Part shown: positions 27,958 through 37,431 of the stretch, one piece after another | How positions within the stretch are numbered: the stretch's first letter is position 1 | Layout of the letters: every line of letters begins with the position of its first letter | Source: Flammeovirgaceae bacterium 311 | Lineage (GTDB): Bacteria; Bacteroidota; Bacteroidia; Cytophagales; Cyclobacteriaceae | Direction: 5' to 3' | Assembly: GCA_000597885.1 (NCBI GenBank) | Contig: CP004371.1 | Span: forward strand, 434,001 to 498,000 | DNA: 64,000 nucleotides | Notes under the pieces: generated by a model | Database searches by the model: none | Seen by the model: the letters and a program-made list of their open reading frames with translations, nothing else | Told to the model about the DNA's origin: nothing | Position numbers and translations under genes: made by a program

Positions 27958-29106
27958 ATGTTGATCAGAATTTATCAAAAGATCAGAAGCCTGATCGCCA
28001 AAAATGAAATTAACCTGGTGCTGACCAATGTGTTCAATACCTCCTTCAACAGAAAAGTGCTCATTTCCTATCTCACTAATCCATTCACCAGGGGCATCAG
28101 TAAATACCATACCAATTTACTGGAGTGTTATACCGCCGCCGAGATATTCAAGGAGCTGGGTTATGATGTAGATGTGATGGATTTCCGGAGTACCCTACAG
28201 CCAGATTACAGCACCTATGCTGCTATATATGGATTTGGTAATCCCCTGGAAAATTATTTTTACACATCAGTTTTTCCTTCTATTAAAACCTTCACCTATG
28301 GCACAGGCTGTTACCCAGTTTATTCTGATGCTGTTTCTATAGAGCGGGTGCGTGAGCTTTACAGAAAAAAAGGAAGGCTGCTTGTGAATTCAGCACGGGT
28401 TGCTGAACATTCCCGGATATGGCATTACTATATGTCGGATGTTTTGATTGTTCTGGGGAACAGCTTTACAGTGAACACTTATCAGCCTTTACAGCACCCC
28501 AATCTTCATCATCTAAATGCCTTTTATCACAGTATAAATAATATTGAACCTATACAAAAAGATTTTGCTGCTGCCAAAAAGAATTACCTCTGGTTTGGCA
28601 GCCAGGGAGCAGTACATAAAGGTCTGGATTTGTTATTAGAAGTGTTTTCAGCCAGAGAAGATATATCATTGCATATCTGCGGACTGGGCAGGAGTGAAGG
28701 TCTGGCTGAATTATACAGTAATGAATTAAGCCTGGAAAATATACACGACCATGGCTGGGTGGATCTGGACAGTCAGGAATTTATCAATTTGATGATGAAA
28801 TGCGGCTTTTGTATTTTTCCTTCAATATCAGAGGGTGGGGCTCCTGCTGTATTAACTGTGGTAGGCAACGGAGGGCTGATTCCTGTCATTTCCAAAGCAG
28901 CAGGACTAGACTTAGTGGAGTGGGGTTATATCATGGAAGAAGTGAATGCTGCAGCAATAGCAAAAGCGCTGGATGATACACAAGCATTTCCAATTGAAAA
29001 AATTGCGGCTCTATCAGATAAAGCGCACAAGCATGTAAAAGAGGAATACACCCACACAAATTATAAAAAAAAACTAAAAACCATTATTAGCAAAAACTTA
29101 ATTTAA
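27958..29106 (+). CDS. GT-B fold glycosyltransferase, divergent
   Basis: A 382-residue protein resembling group 1 glycosyltransferases only in its C-terminal half, with LWFGSQGAVHKGLDLLLEVF, LHICGLG and the loop FPSISEGGAPAVLTVVGNGG. The last stretch corresponds to the E-x7-E nucleotide-sugar site, but the second glutamate is replaced, so activity or donor type could differ from classical GT4 enzymes. The N-terminal half (NPFTRGISKYHTNLLECYTA) is not one I recognise. It sits between two other glycosyltransferase genes in the same direction. Confidence 0.78.
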   Translation: MLIRIYQKIRSLIAKNEINLVLTNVFNTSFNRKVLISYLTNPFTRGISKYHTNLLECYTAAEIFKELGYDVDVMDFRSTLQPDYSTYAAIYGFGNPLENYFYTSVFPSIKTFTYGTGCYPVYSDAVSIERVRELYRKKGRLLVNSARVAEHSRIWHYYMSDVLIVLGNSFTVNTYQPLQHPNLHHLNAFYHSINNIEPIQKDFAAAKKNYLWFGSQGAVHKGLDLLLEVFSAREDISLHICGLGRSEGLAELYSNELSLENIHDHGWVDLDSQEFINLMMKCGFCIFPSISEGGAPAVLTVVGNGGLIPVISKAAGLDLVEWGYIMEEVNAAAIAKALDDTQAFPIEKIAALSDKAHKHVKEEYTHTNYKKKLKTIISKNLI

Positions 29107-29192
29107 GCTGGAGTTGCCTATGAAATACTTCGTCTCTACTAAGACTCTCCTGATGAAAAGCCATTCTGCAAACCTTAAGTCATTAATTTTTA

Positions 29193-30320
29193 ATGAGACT
29201 GCTCTTCGATGATCAGATATTTCAGCTCCAGCAATTCGGTGGAATCTCCAGGTACTACGCAGCACTAATTAGGAGTTTAGAAGCATATGATGGTGTTGAG
29301 ACAAAGTATTTTGTAGGCTTTACTGAAAATATACATTTTAGAGACTGCGGATTATTAAGGGGGCCTGGGGCCTACGTACCAGATCATAAGTTTAGTGGCA
29401 GAGGTCCTCTCATCAAACTGCTCAATCTTCTGGCAAATTATCAACAGGAGCGACATCTAAAAAAACAGCAGTACGACCTTTTTATCCCAACTTATTATGA
29501 CACGAAGTTCATATCACAGATTGGTAATAAACCTTTTGTACTGACGGTATATGACATGATTCATGAACTTTTTCCTCACTTCTTTTCTGCAGAGGAATTA
29601 GCTATTATTCCTAAGAAGAAGTTGTTGATGGAGAATGCTACTAGATTAATTACCCATTCAGTAAATACAAAAAAAGATATTCTCCGGATATACCCTCACA
29701 TTGATCCAGGAAAAATCAAAGTCATTTACTTATCACATTCATTTACAGACCCTCCAAATTTAAGAAAATCTTCGCTGCACATACCAAATGAGTACTTGCT
29801 GTATGTAGGCAATAGGTGGGGCTATAAAAACTTTGCTTTTCTGTTACATGCTTTGTTGCCTGTGTTTAAGAATCACGCAAATCTGAAGCTACTCTGTACA
29901 GGCCCACCCTTTACTGTACAGGAAAAAGATAGTTTTAAAATTTATGGAATTTATGATAAAATAGTACATGCTGAAGTTAAAGATGATACTACACACCAAT
30001 ACGTGTATCAGCATGCGCTAATGTTGATTTACCCCTCCCTGTACGAGGGATTTGGCCTACCTTTATTAGAGGCTATGGTAACTGGTTGTCCGGTACTTGC
30101 CTGTAATAGCTCCTCTTTTCCTGAAGTGGCAGGGGATGCAGCAGTGTATTTTGAGCTAAATGATGCAGCGGGACTGACCAAAGCAATAGAAGAAATGCTT
30201 GTTCCGGAGATGCAGGAGACATATAGGCAGAAGGGATATCTGCAGCTAAAAAATTTCAGCTGGGAAAGTACTGTTACCGGCTATGTTAAGGTACTTCATG
30301 AGTCAGTACAAGGGACATAG
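29193..30320 (+). CDS. GT4-family glycosyltransferase
   Basis: A 375-residue retaining glycosyltransferase with the GT-B fold. The acceptor side begins [20 protein letters not shown], the common start of mannosyltransferase-like enzymes that act early on polysaccharide chains. The donor side has [13 protein letters not shown] and the complete E-x7-E motif in [30 protein letters not shown] follows in the usual place. Mannose is a plausible donor given gmd in the same locus, but this is inference. Confidence 0.88.
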   Translation: MRLLFDDQIFQLQQFGGISRYYAALIRSLEAYDGVETKYFVGFTENIHFRDCGLLRGPGAYVPDHKFSGRGPLIKLLNLLANYQQERHLKKQQYDLFIPTYYDTKFISQIGNKPFVLTVYDMIHELFPHFFSAEELAIIPKKKLLMENATRLITHSVNTKKDILRIYPHIDPGKIKVIYLSHSFTDPPNLRKSSLHIPNEYLLYVGNRWGYKNFAFLLHALLPVFKNHANLKLLCTGPPFTVQEKDSFKIYGIYDKIVHAEVKDDTTHQYVYQHALMLIYPSLYEGFGLPLLEAMVTGCPVLACNSSSFPEVAGDAAVYFELNDAAGLTKAIEEMLVPEMQETYRQKGYLQLKNFSWESTVTGYVKVLHESVQGT

Positions 30321-30567
30321 TATAAAATCGTAATGAACAGTTCTATTCTAAAATTTCTTGATGTATTAAATAGGAAGAAAGGAGTTAAAAAATTATACGA
30401 CAGTCATAACGTTCTCAGCGAAGTCAAATATAATTTTAAAAAATAAGAGAGTCTTACTTCTTGTATTTGTACTAATCCATTCTATGTATATTTGTGATCT
30501 ACGTTTCAATCAAGGCCATTTAGATTGTACTTATATTAAAAGTGCCATAAATAGGTTCGTTAGTCAA

Positions 30568-31836
30568 ATGTCAGATATAGCTATAAAAGTTGAAGATCTC
30601 TCCAAACAGTATCGGTTAGGGGTTGTGGGAACAGGTACACTATCTCACGATATAAATCGATGGTGGCACAAAGTGCGTGGAAATGAAGATCCTTATTTGA
30701 AGATTGGTGAAACCAATGACCGAAGTACCAAAGGCCAGAGTGAATATGTGTGGGCTTTGAAAGATATTAATTTCAACGTTGCTAAAGGTGAAGTACTTGG
30801 TATCATAGGAAAGAATGGTGCAGGAAAGTCAACACTATTGAAATTATTAAGCAGAGTAACAACTCCAACTACAGGAGTAATCAAAACGAAAGGAAGAATT
30901 GCATCACTTCTGGAGGTTGGTACTGGATTTCATCCTGAATTGACTGGAAGAGATAACATTTACCTTAACGGAGCTATACTTGGAATGACTAAGGCAGAAA
31001 TTGGTCGGAAGTTCGATGAGATCGTTGAGTTTAGCGGAACGGCAAGATATATTGATACACCAGTAAAACGCTATAGTAGTGGTATGCGGGTAAGATTAGC
31101 CTTTGCTGTAGCTGCATTCCTGGAACCGGAGATTCTAATAGTAGATGAAGTTTTGGCTGTTGGTGATGCTGAGTTTCAAACCAAGGCAATTGGTAAGATG
31201 CAGGATGTTGCTAAGGGAGAAGGGCGTACGGTACTTTTTGTAAGTCATAATATGGCATCAATTCAAAGCTTATGTACAAGGGGTATACTAATGTCAAATG
31301 GTACAGTTTACTCAGATGGGAGTGTTCATGATGTTATAAAGCAATATTTAAGTATCAATCATCAAAATGATAATTCGTACTATGCCTGCAGTAATACTGA
31401 TACAGGTCAGTTAGTATTGATTGAAAGGATAGATATATACTCAAATCATGAAAGAATAAATCAAGTTATTTCTGGACAAGATGTAACAGTTTCAATCAAA
31501 TATAAATCGAAAGAAAAAGGTCTTAAGTGTTCCGCTTATATTGGTATTTACGACCATTTTGGAGATAAGATTTTGCATTTAGGATCGCCTTACGGAGGTT
31601 TAGATAGTTTTGATTCAGGACTAGAAGGAACAATTACTTGTACCTTACCTAGAATACCCTTAGTTGCGGGCAAGTATTTTCTTAATTTTGCACTGCATAT
31701 AAATGGGCAGCCATTTATTTCTTTAAAAAATGCACTAAGTATGACAATTGAAGCTGGAGATTTTTATGGTAATGGGAGACTTCCAAAGCCAAAGGATTCT
31801 AAGTTATTAATTGATCAGAGTTGGGGTATAGAGTAA
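30568..31836 (+). CDS. Wzt-type polysaccharide ABC transporter ATPase, copy 2
   Basis: A 422-residue paralogue of the ATPase at 25574. I chose the ATG at 30568 because MSDIAIKVEDLSKQYRLGVV aligns with the start of copy 1; the frame is open further upstream to 30484. Walker A (GKNGAGKST), the signature region (RYSSGMRVRLAFA) and Walker B (ILIVDEVLAVGD) match copy 1 almost residue for residue. The C-terminal domain from about residue 265 differs strongly and ends DFYGNGRLPKPKDSK. No permease gene accompanies it, so it probably shares the Wzm at 24643 or one elsewhere. Confidence 0.93.
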   Translation: MSDIAIKVEDLSKQYRLGVVGTGTLSHDINRWWHKVRGNEDPYLKIGETNDRSTKGQSEYVWALKDINFNVAKGEVLGIIGKNGAGKSTLLKLLSRVTTPTTGVIKTKGRIASLLEVGTGFHPELTGRDNIYLNGAILGMTKAEIGRKFDEIVEFSGTARYIDTPVKRYSSGMRVRLAFAVAAFLEPEILIVDEVLAVGDAEFQTKAIGKMQDVAKGEGRTVLFVSHNMASIQSLCTRGILMSNGTVYSDGSVHDVIKQYLSINHQNDNSYYACSNTDTGQLVLIERIDIYSNHERINQVISGQDVTVSIKYKSKEKGLKCSAYIGIYDHFGDKILHLGSPYGGLDSFDSGLEGTITCTLPRIPLVAGKYFLNFALHINGQPFISLKNALSMTIEAGDFYGNGRLPKPKDSKLLIDQSWGIE

Positions 31837-31898
31837 AACTCAATTTTTACATTAATGTGACTTTTTGAAGGAGAATTACATCAAATAATCGGTTACTG

Positions 31899-33092
31899 AT
31901 GAACGTTCTGCACATTTGTGATGACTTTTCACCTGTATCACAAACATTTATCTATGATGTTTTGATTCAATTAAACTTAATTGGCATTAGCAATCACGTA
32001 GTTGCAGATGCTATAGTAAATCAAGGCGAACGACCCTTTAATAATGTGTATAGCTTATTATACCCTAAAAAAAGCTTTCTTGAAAAACTATATTTGAAGA
32101 TTCTGAATAAGTTGATACCCAATTGGGAAAAATATATAAAAGATAAATATTATAATAAAAAGAAAATTTTTGATAGCTATTTAAGAAAAATCAAACCCCA
32201 CTTGATACATGCACATTTCGGCCCACAAGGTATTTTTGCTTTACCCTGTGCTATGAAGTATAATATTCCACTTATAGTTTCCTTTCATGGCTTTGATGCA
32301 TTTAAACTTCCAACAGATCTAAATTACCGTACTGAGTTGATGAAAGTTTTTGATTATGCTTCCTGTATTACAGTTGTCTCAGAATTAATGAAGTTGCAGC
32401 TAATTAATTTAGGATGCCCAGTTGAGAAGCTAAGGGTAATTCATGTTGGGAAAAATATGAAAGAGTATATTTTTCGACCTAAAAAAAAGTTCTCAACAAT
32501 CAAGAAATTTATAACCATAGGAAGACTTGTTGAAAAAAAAGGATTTGATGACTGCATTGAGGCATTTAAATATTTAGTTATTAAATATCCTGATATTTCG
32601 CTTACTATTATTGGTGAAGGAGAATTATATAATTCATTAATCCAGTTGATAAAAGATAACAATATCAGTAATAACGTAAAGCTAATAGGAAGGCTAAGCC
32701 ACTCAGAATCCATGAAGGTCTTAAAGGAAGCAGATGCTTTTATTTTATGTAGTAAAACTGCAAAGGATGGTGATATGGAAGGAATTCCTACAGTATTGAT
32801 GGAAGCTCAGTCTTTAGGTATACCATGTATTTCTACATTTCATTCAGGTATTCCTGAAGTTATACCGGTTCAAAATCATTGGATGTTAGCCACTGAATCT
32901 TGTACAAAAAATATTTCAGAAGTAGTGGAGAAAGTTGTAAATGCACCAGCTGAAAAATTAGAGTCTGCAGTGATTGAAGCTAGACGATTAATAGAGGAAG
33001 CTTTTAATTTAGAAACAGAAGTTAATAAATTGCTAGATATATATCATTCAATCACAACACGCAATAGACATAATGAAAATATTAATAACTAA
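31899..33092 (+). CDS. GT4-family glycosyltransferase
   Basis: A 397-residue GT-B enzyme. The N-terminal part has the SQTFIYDVL and LIHAHFGPQG motifs of colanic-acid-type (WcaL/AmsK-like) transferases. The C-terminal part has FITIGRLVEKKGFDDCIEA, LTIIGEGELY and GDMEGIPTVLMEAQSLGIP, giving an intact E-x7-E donor site. It overlaps the pyruvyl transferase gene by 20 bases. Codon choice is distinctly AT-rich compared with the genes at the start of the locus, and this continues through the next genes. Confidence 0.88.
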   Translation: MNVLHICDDFSPVSQTFIYDVLIQLNLIGISNHVVADAIVNQGERPFNNVYSLLYPKKSFLEKLYLKILNKLIPNWEKYIKDKYYNKKKIFDSYLRKIKPHLIHAHFGPQGIFALPCAMKYNIPLIVSFHGFDAFKLPTDLNYRTELMKVFDYASCITVVSELMKLQLINLGCPVEKLRVIHVGKNMKEYIFRPKKKFSTIKKFITIGRLVEKKGFDDCIEAFKYLVIKYPDISLTIIGEGELYNSLIQLIKDNNISNNVKLIGRLSHSESMKVLKEADAFILCSKTAKDGDMEGIPTVLMEAQSLGIPCISTFHSGIPEVIPVQNHWMLATESCTKNISEVVEKVVNAPAEKLESAVIEARRLIEEAFNLETEVNKLLDIYHSITTRNRHNENINN

Positions 33093-34347
33093 TATTGTCA
33101 CTTTAAATGGTGGTGATTATGCAATTTTGAAATCAATGATGAGTATTTTAAAACGCGCCTATGGTGATAATATTGAATTTATTGTTTATGATTTTCATTC
33201 TTCTGTAGCGACTAAATACTACCCAGACATACACTTTGAACATACTTTATATAATAAATATAAAAATAGGACTACAATAGGCTTTCGTCAGCTTTTTCAT
33301 AAAATCACTAAAAAAGCTTCTCCCCTTGAAAGACTAATGTTGGCTGCCAAGTTATCCTCGAAAGGATTAGGTTCTTTGGTTAGTTTATTATTATCCAGAG
33401 ATGAACAGAAAGATTTTGACCATTATAAGTCAGCAGATTTAATAATATCATCTGGCGGCACCTATCTTGTAGAAAATTACTCCTTAACTGCTAGGTTGTA
33501 TGATTATTATTTTACTCTTGCTTTAAGTAAACCTCTAGTGTTTTTCACGCAATCTTTAGGGCCTTTTACAAATCCCTATAACATAGCGGCACTAAAAGAT
33601 ATTCTAAACAGAGCATGTTTAATTTTATTGAGAGATAAAGGTTCTTTTGAAAATTTAGTTAATATTAATGTAGATATAACAAAAGCGAGGATATGTTCTG
33701 ATGTCGTATTTGCAGATGCCGATTTGCTTTTGTTAAGTGAGGCTAAAAATCGAAAAATTCAGGAACCTGTTAAGGTTGGAATTTCTGTTAGGGATTGGCA
33801 ATATTTTAAGAATAGAACACAAAATAAAGGCACAGAAAAGTACTATAATTCTGTTGCAGCTATTTGTAATTATATAACAAATGAATTAGGTGGAGAAGTT
33901 GTTTTTATTTCTACCTGCCAGGCTATTGATGAATATCATGTTGATGATTCAAAAACAGCACAAAGAATTTATAATCTTCTAAATGATGCTACGAAAGCTA
34001 AAACTACAGTGAATAATATGTTTCATACTCCAGAGGATTTTAAAAGCATTATTGGGAAATTTGATATTATGATATCCACAAGATTGCATGGAGCTATACA
34101 ATCTCTTGATGTTGGTGTTCCTGTTCTTCCAATTGCTTACGAGTTTAAAACTAAAGAATTATTTATCAAATTAATTGATGAAAAATTTATACTGGATATC
34201 GATACTATTGATGAACAAGAAGCAGTTAACGTTTTTGTAGATTTTTACAAAGCCCTCCCTTCACTCAGAAAGCATCTTTTTGAACAAGTAGAGAAAGAGC
34301 ATTTCTCAGCTATGAAGGCAAAAGAATATTTATTAAAAATTCTATAG
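33073..34347 (+). CDS. Polysaccharide pyruvyl transferase family protein
   Basis: A 424-residue CsaB/WcaK-like enzyme expected to transfer a pyruvyl ketal from phosphoenolpyruvate onto a sugar of the surface glycan. Family landmarks are the N-terminal NGGDYAIL, LIISSGGTYLVENY, FFTQSLGPFTNP and the C-terminal STRLHGAIQSLDVGVPVLPI, whose Arg-His belongs to the conserved active region. It starts inside the end of the previous glycosyltransferase gene, so translation is likely coupled. Very AT-rich codon use. Pyruvylation would add negative charge to the polymer. Confidence 0.88.
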   Translation: MKILITNIVTLNGGDYAILKSMMSILKRAYGDNIEFIVYDFHSSVATKYYPDIHFEHTLYNKYKNRTTIGFRQLFHKITKKASPLERLMLAAKLSSKGLGSLVSLLLSRDEQKDFDHYKSADLIISSGGTYLVENYSLTARLYDYYFTLALSKPLVFFTQSLGPFTNPYNIAALKDILNRACLILLRDKGSFENLVNINVDITKARICSDVVFADADLLLLSEAKNRKIQEPVKVGISVRDWQYFKNRTQNKGTEKYYNSVAAICNYITNELGGEVVFISTCQAIDEYHVDDSKTAQRIYNLLNDATKAKTTVNNMFHTPEDFKSIIGKFDIMISTRLHGAIQSLDVGVPVLPIAYEFKTKELFIKLIDEKFILDIDTIDEQEAVNVFVDFYKALPSLRKHLFEQVEKEHFSAMKAKEYLLKIL

Positions 34348-34384
34348 TAGTTAAATGGTTAGGTAGATTATACATAATCTAAAA

Positions 34385-35386
34385 ATGTCCAAAGCTGCCC
34401 CTGATATATCGATCATAATCCCATGTTTTAATAGAGAAAGATTTATAACTGATACTATTGAATCAGTACTTAGCCAAACTTATTCAAACTGGGAACTTAT
34501 TGTTGTTGATGATGGATCTACTGATAATTCTATCAAAATATTAAAATCCTATAGTGAGAAGGATGAAAGAATTAGTTATTTTGAAAGATTAAGACTACCC
34601 AAAGGTGCGCCAACTTGCAGAAACATAGGCGTTGAAAATGCTCGAGGTGAATATATTATTTATCTTGATTCAGATGATATATTAGCTGAATACTGTCTTG
34701 AGAGAAGACGATCTGCTATAAAAGATACAACCTATGATTTCTGTGTTTTTAAAGCATATGAATTCAAAGAGGTTATACAAAATGTAACTGGCGTTTTTTA
34801 TACTCCCTCAGCACCTGGGAAGGACCACCTTTCGTTGTTTTTAGAGTATATACCACCATGGCAAACAATGTCACCTATCTGGAAAAAGTCTTTCTTATGT
34901 AAAGTAGGAGGATTTACAGAGGGATTGAGAAGGTTTCAGGATATTGATTTTCATATTAAAGCACTAGCTCTAAAACCATATTTTAAAGTATATGAAGATC
35001 TAGAACCAGATTGTTATTACAGGCTTGGTACCGAAAAGGTTAATCCAGAACTATTCCTTGAGGTTCAGACAAAATCAGCTAATAAGATGATAATTAATAT
35101 TCTATCACTTAAGAATCTACATTTAAATTCTCACTACAAAATAAATTTAAGAAGAGGCATATTAAGACTCATTTTAGTATACTTTAGCAATACAAGGTCT
35201 GATATATGGATTAATTATTTTAAATCTATAGTGATGCTAGGGAGGGAACATAACATATTGTCATATGTAGACACTAAATTCCTCTATCTATACTTATCTG
35301 CATGGAGTAGTAAATCTTCTATAGTGAAATCTTTTAAAATCGTTGGTATTATGAATAAAATCATATTAAATAAGATTTCTAAATAA
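34385..35386 (+). CDS. GT2-family glycosyltransferase
   Basis: A 333-residue GT-A enzyme. The GT2 core is clear: DISIIIPCFNRERFI, VVDDGSTDNS, RNIGVENARGEYI and the metal-binding LDSDDI. The C-terminal third (NTRSDIWINYFKSIV and following) is basic and hydrophobic and may contact the membrane. A 220-base very AT-rich gap without any ORF follows before the FkbM gene. Confidence 0.9.
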   Translation: MSKAAPDISIIIPCFNRERFITDTIESVLSQTYSNWELIVVDDGSTDNSIKILKSYSEKDERISYFERLRLPKGAPTCRNIGVENARGEYIIYLDSDDILAEYCLERRRSAIKDTTYDFCVFKAYEFKEVIQNVTGVFYTPSAPGKDHLSLFLEYIPPWQTMSPIWKKSFLCKVGGFTEGLRRFQDIDFHIKALALKPYFKVYEDLEPDCYYRLGTEKVNPELFLEVQTKSANKMIINILSLKNLHLNSHYKINLRRGILRLILVYFSNTRSDIWINYFKSIVMLGREHNILSYVDTKFLYLYLSAWSSKSSIVKSFKIVGIMNKIILNKISK

Positions 35387-35606
35387 ATTTAGAAGTGATT
35401 CTGAATATTAATTATAACCAATTTTTCTAAAAATTTTTAACAACCCTGTCTCAACCATTCATACTTTGTTTATTAACACATCTAGTTTTATCCTTATATT
35501 TCTTTTACAAGTGATAAAGACTAAATTAAGTAATCATTATATTATGACAAGTTTTCTTTTCAAGTGTTATTTAAATCCATATTTTAAATATATTAATGTT
35601 TAAAGC

Positions 35607-36515
35607 ATGTTGAATAAATTTCTGTATAAGTTAAAATATAAAGCAGCTGGGTCTGCAACGTCAAAGAAGATACTTCAAATTAATAGGACGCAGAAGAAAG
35701 TAATTTATAACAATAGAAACAATACAATAGAGTTTAGAGAATTTGGCTTTATAATCAAGGACAATTATCATCATTTGTTAGAGGGGTATTGGTTTCTTCA
35801 GAATATTTTTCATAATTATTCATACATTAAGTTCTATGTAGAGAATGATGTCTTTTTTATTGTGGATGAAAAGGTGAGAATACGAATATTAACTAAAGAA
35901 GAATTGTATATTTATCACGAAGTATTTATCAATAAGTCTTATGATTTGAATTTGGTTTATGATAGTTATTCTGTGATCGACATAGGGATGAATGTTGGAA
36001 TGGCTTCTATATTTTTTGCTTCAAAAGATGAGGTGAATCATGTTTACGGTTTTGAACCTGTTTTGCAGACTTTTGAAGATGCTTTCTATAATTTTAACTT
36101 AAATAAAGAATGCGAAAATAAAGTACGTCCTGCTAATTATGGTATAGGAGCTAGGAATGAAACAGTTGATATACAATTTGATGAGCAAAACAAGGGTAGG
36201 ACCAGCGTTATCAAAAATACAGGATTCAACCCAAAAAAATTTAGAACTGAAAGTATTAAGCTTTGGAGTATTAATGAGGTGTTTGAATCCATCTTCGCGA
36301 ATGATAAAGAACCATTTTTGGTCAAGATGGATTGCGAAGGATCTGAATATGATATCTTTGCTTCTCTACCACAAATTCCAGTACAAGTGAAAGCAATGAT
36401 AATTGAATACCATAATGGATATAAGGTAATCAAAGAGCAATTGACTAATAACAAGTTTAATACCTTTGTGATCTCAGACAATGATAAAGTTGGATTGATA
36501 TATGCCATTAGATAG
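35607..36515 (+). CDS. FkbM-family methyltransferase
   Basis: A 302-residue S-adenosylmethionine-dependent methyltransferase that would O-methylate a sugar. The Rossmann motif I is VIDIGMNVGMASIFFA (about residues 123-138), with HVYGFEPV as motif II and KMDCEGSEYDIF as the FkbM signature. The N-terminal 100 residues are specific to this protein. Terminal methylation is the kind of chain end that Wzt C-terminal domains recognise in some ABC-exported O-antigens, which makes its presence beside two Wzt genes worth noting. It overlaps the next gene by 14 bases. Confidence 0.9.
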   Translation: MLNKFLYKLKYKAAGSATSKKILQINRTQKKVIYNNRNNTIEFREFGFIIKDNYHHLLEGYWFLQNIFHNYSYIKFYVENDVFFIVDEKVRIRILTKEELYIYHEVFINKSYDLNLVYDSYSVIDIGMNVGMASIFFASKDEVNHVYGFEPVLQTFEDAFYNFNLNKECENKVRPANYGIGARNETVDIQFDEQNKGRTSVIKNTGFNPKKFRTESIKLWSINEVFESIFANDKEPFLVKMDCEGSEYDIFASLPQIPVQVKAMIIEYHNGYKVIKEQLTNNKFNTFVISDNDKVGLIYAIR

Positions 36516-37431
36516 TACTAATCCATTAGTATCGGTGATCATACCAAATTATAATAATGCATGTTTTATTGAGCAGACTATACAGTCTGTCTATGATCAA
36601 TCATATAAAAATTTTGAATGTATAATAGTAGATGATGGATCTACTGATGAATCAATCAGGCTTATAGAAACTCTAAAAGGTAGATTTTCTTCTTTATCCT
36701 TAATTCGGCAGAGAAATAGTGGGCCATCAAAAGCCAGGAATACTGGTGTTAAACATAGTAATGGTGAGCTACTTACTTTCCTTGATGCTGATGATATTTG
36801 GAAGAATGACAAACTCAAAAATCAGGTGTCGTTTATACTGAATACGGGTGCGGATATTATTGCTTCGTACTATGTTTGGTTTCAAAATGAAATACTGCTT
36901 TATAATAGAGAAATAAACTTGTTTCCTAGAGATGTATTTGATTATTGGTTTGATACTCCATTTGGACCTAGTAGTATAATGATAAAAAAATCAAAGCTTA
37001 TAGCGATTGGGGGCTGGGATGAAACATTGAGAGCATGTGAAGATAATGATCTTTGGTTCAGATGTGCCATTAATAATCTTAATATGCAAATTCAACCCAT
37101 TGAAGATATTCAGATTAGATTACATTCCTTAAGTGCTAAAACAAATCATGACAAAATGTTTAAATATCATATTAAATCCTTTCAGAAATGGGTTGAGCTA
37201 CTTAATCATTATGAGGGTGATAAAACTAGATTTTGTGATGCAAGTAGAAGAAAACTTTCAAGGGCTAGATATTATGCTTATTCTATGAAGATGTCGGATA
37301 AAGTGTTACAAACTTTCTTAGAAGGATTTAGAGCATGTGGGTATAAATTTTTCCTAAATAAATTAGTGATTTATCAAATATTTTCAGCTTTGCGAAATCA
37401 TTCAACAAAATTAAGATGGGTCAGAAAGTAG
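36502..37431 (+). CDS. GT2-family glycosyltransferase
   Basis: A 309-residue GT-A enzyme with VSVIIPNYNNACFI, IVDDGSTDESI, GPSKARNTGVKHSNG and the metal-binding LDADDIW. EDNDLWFRCAINN corresponds to the C-terminal catalytic-base region (ED) of GT2 proteins. It starts inside the FkbM gene and overlaps the following GT4 gene by 16 bases, so the three are translated as a unit. Confidence 0.9.
   Translation: MPLDSTNPLVSVIIPNYNNACFIEQTIQSVYDQSYKNFECIIVDDGSTDESIRLIETLKGRFSSLSLIRQRNSGPSKARNTGVKHSNGELLTFLDADDIWKNDKLKNQVSFILNTGADIIASYYVWFQNEILLYNREINLFPRDVFDYWFDTPFGPSSIMIKKSKLIAIGGWDETLRACEDNDLWFRCAINNLNMQIQPIEDIQIRLHSLSAKTNHDKMFKYHIKSFQKWVELLNHYEGDKTRFCDASRRKLSRARYYAYSMKMSDKVLQTFLEGFRACGYKFFLNKLVIYQIFSALRNHSTKLRWVRK

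Noticed and set aside
30333-30446. A 37-codon frame (MNSSILKFLDVLNRKKG...) between a GT4 gene and the second Wzt gene.
   Set aside because: Too short to judge; it could be a real small gene or the remnant of a lost one, but nothing beyond an open frame supports it.
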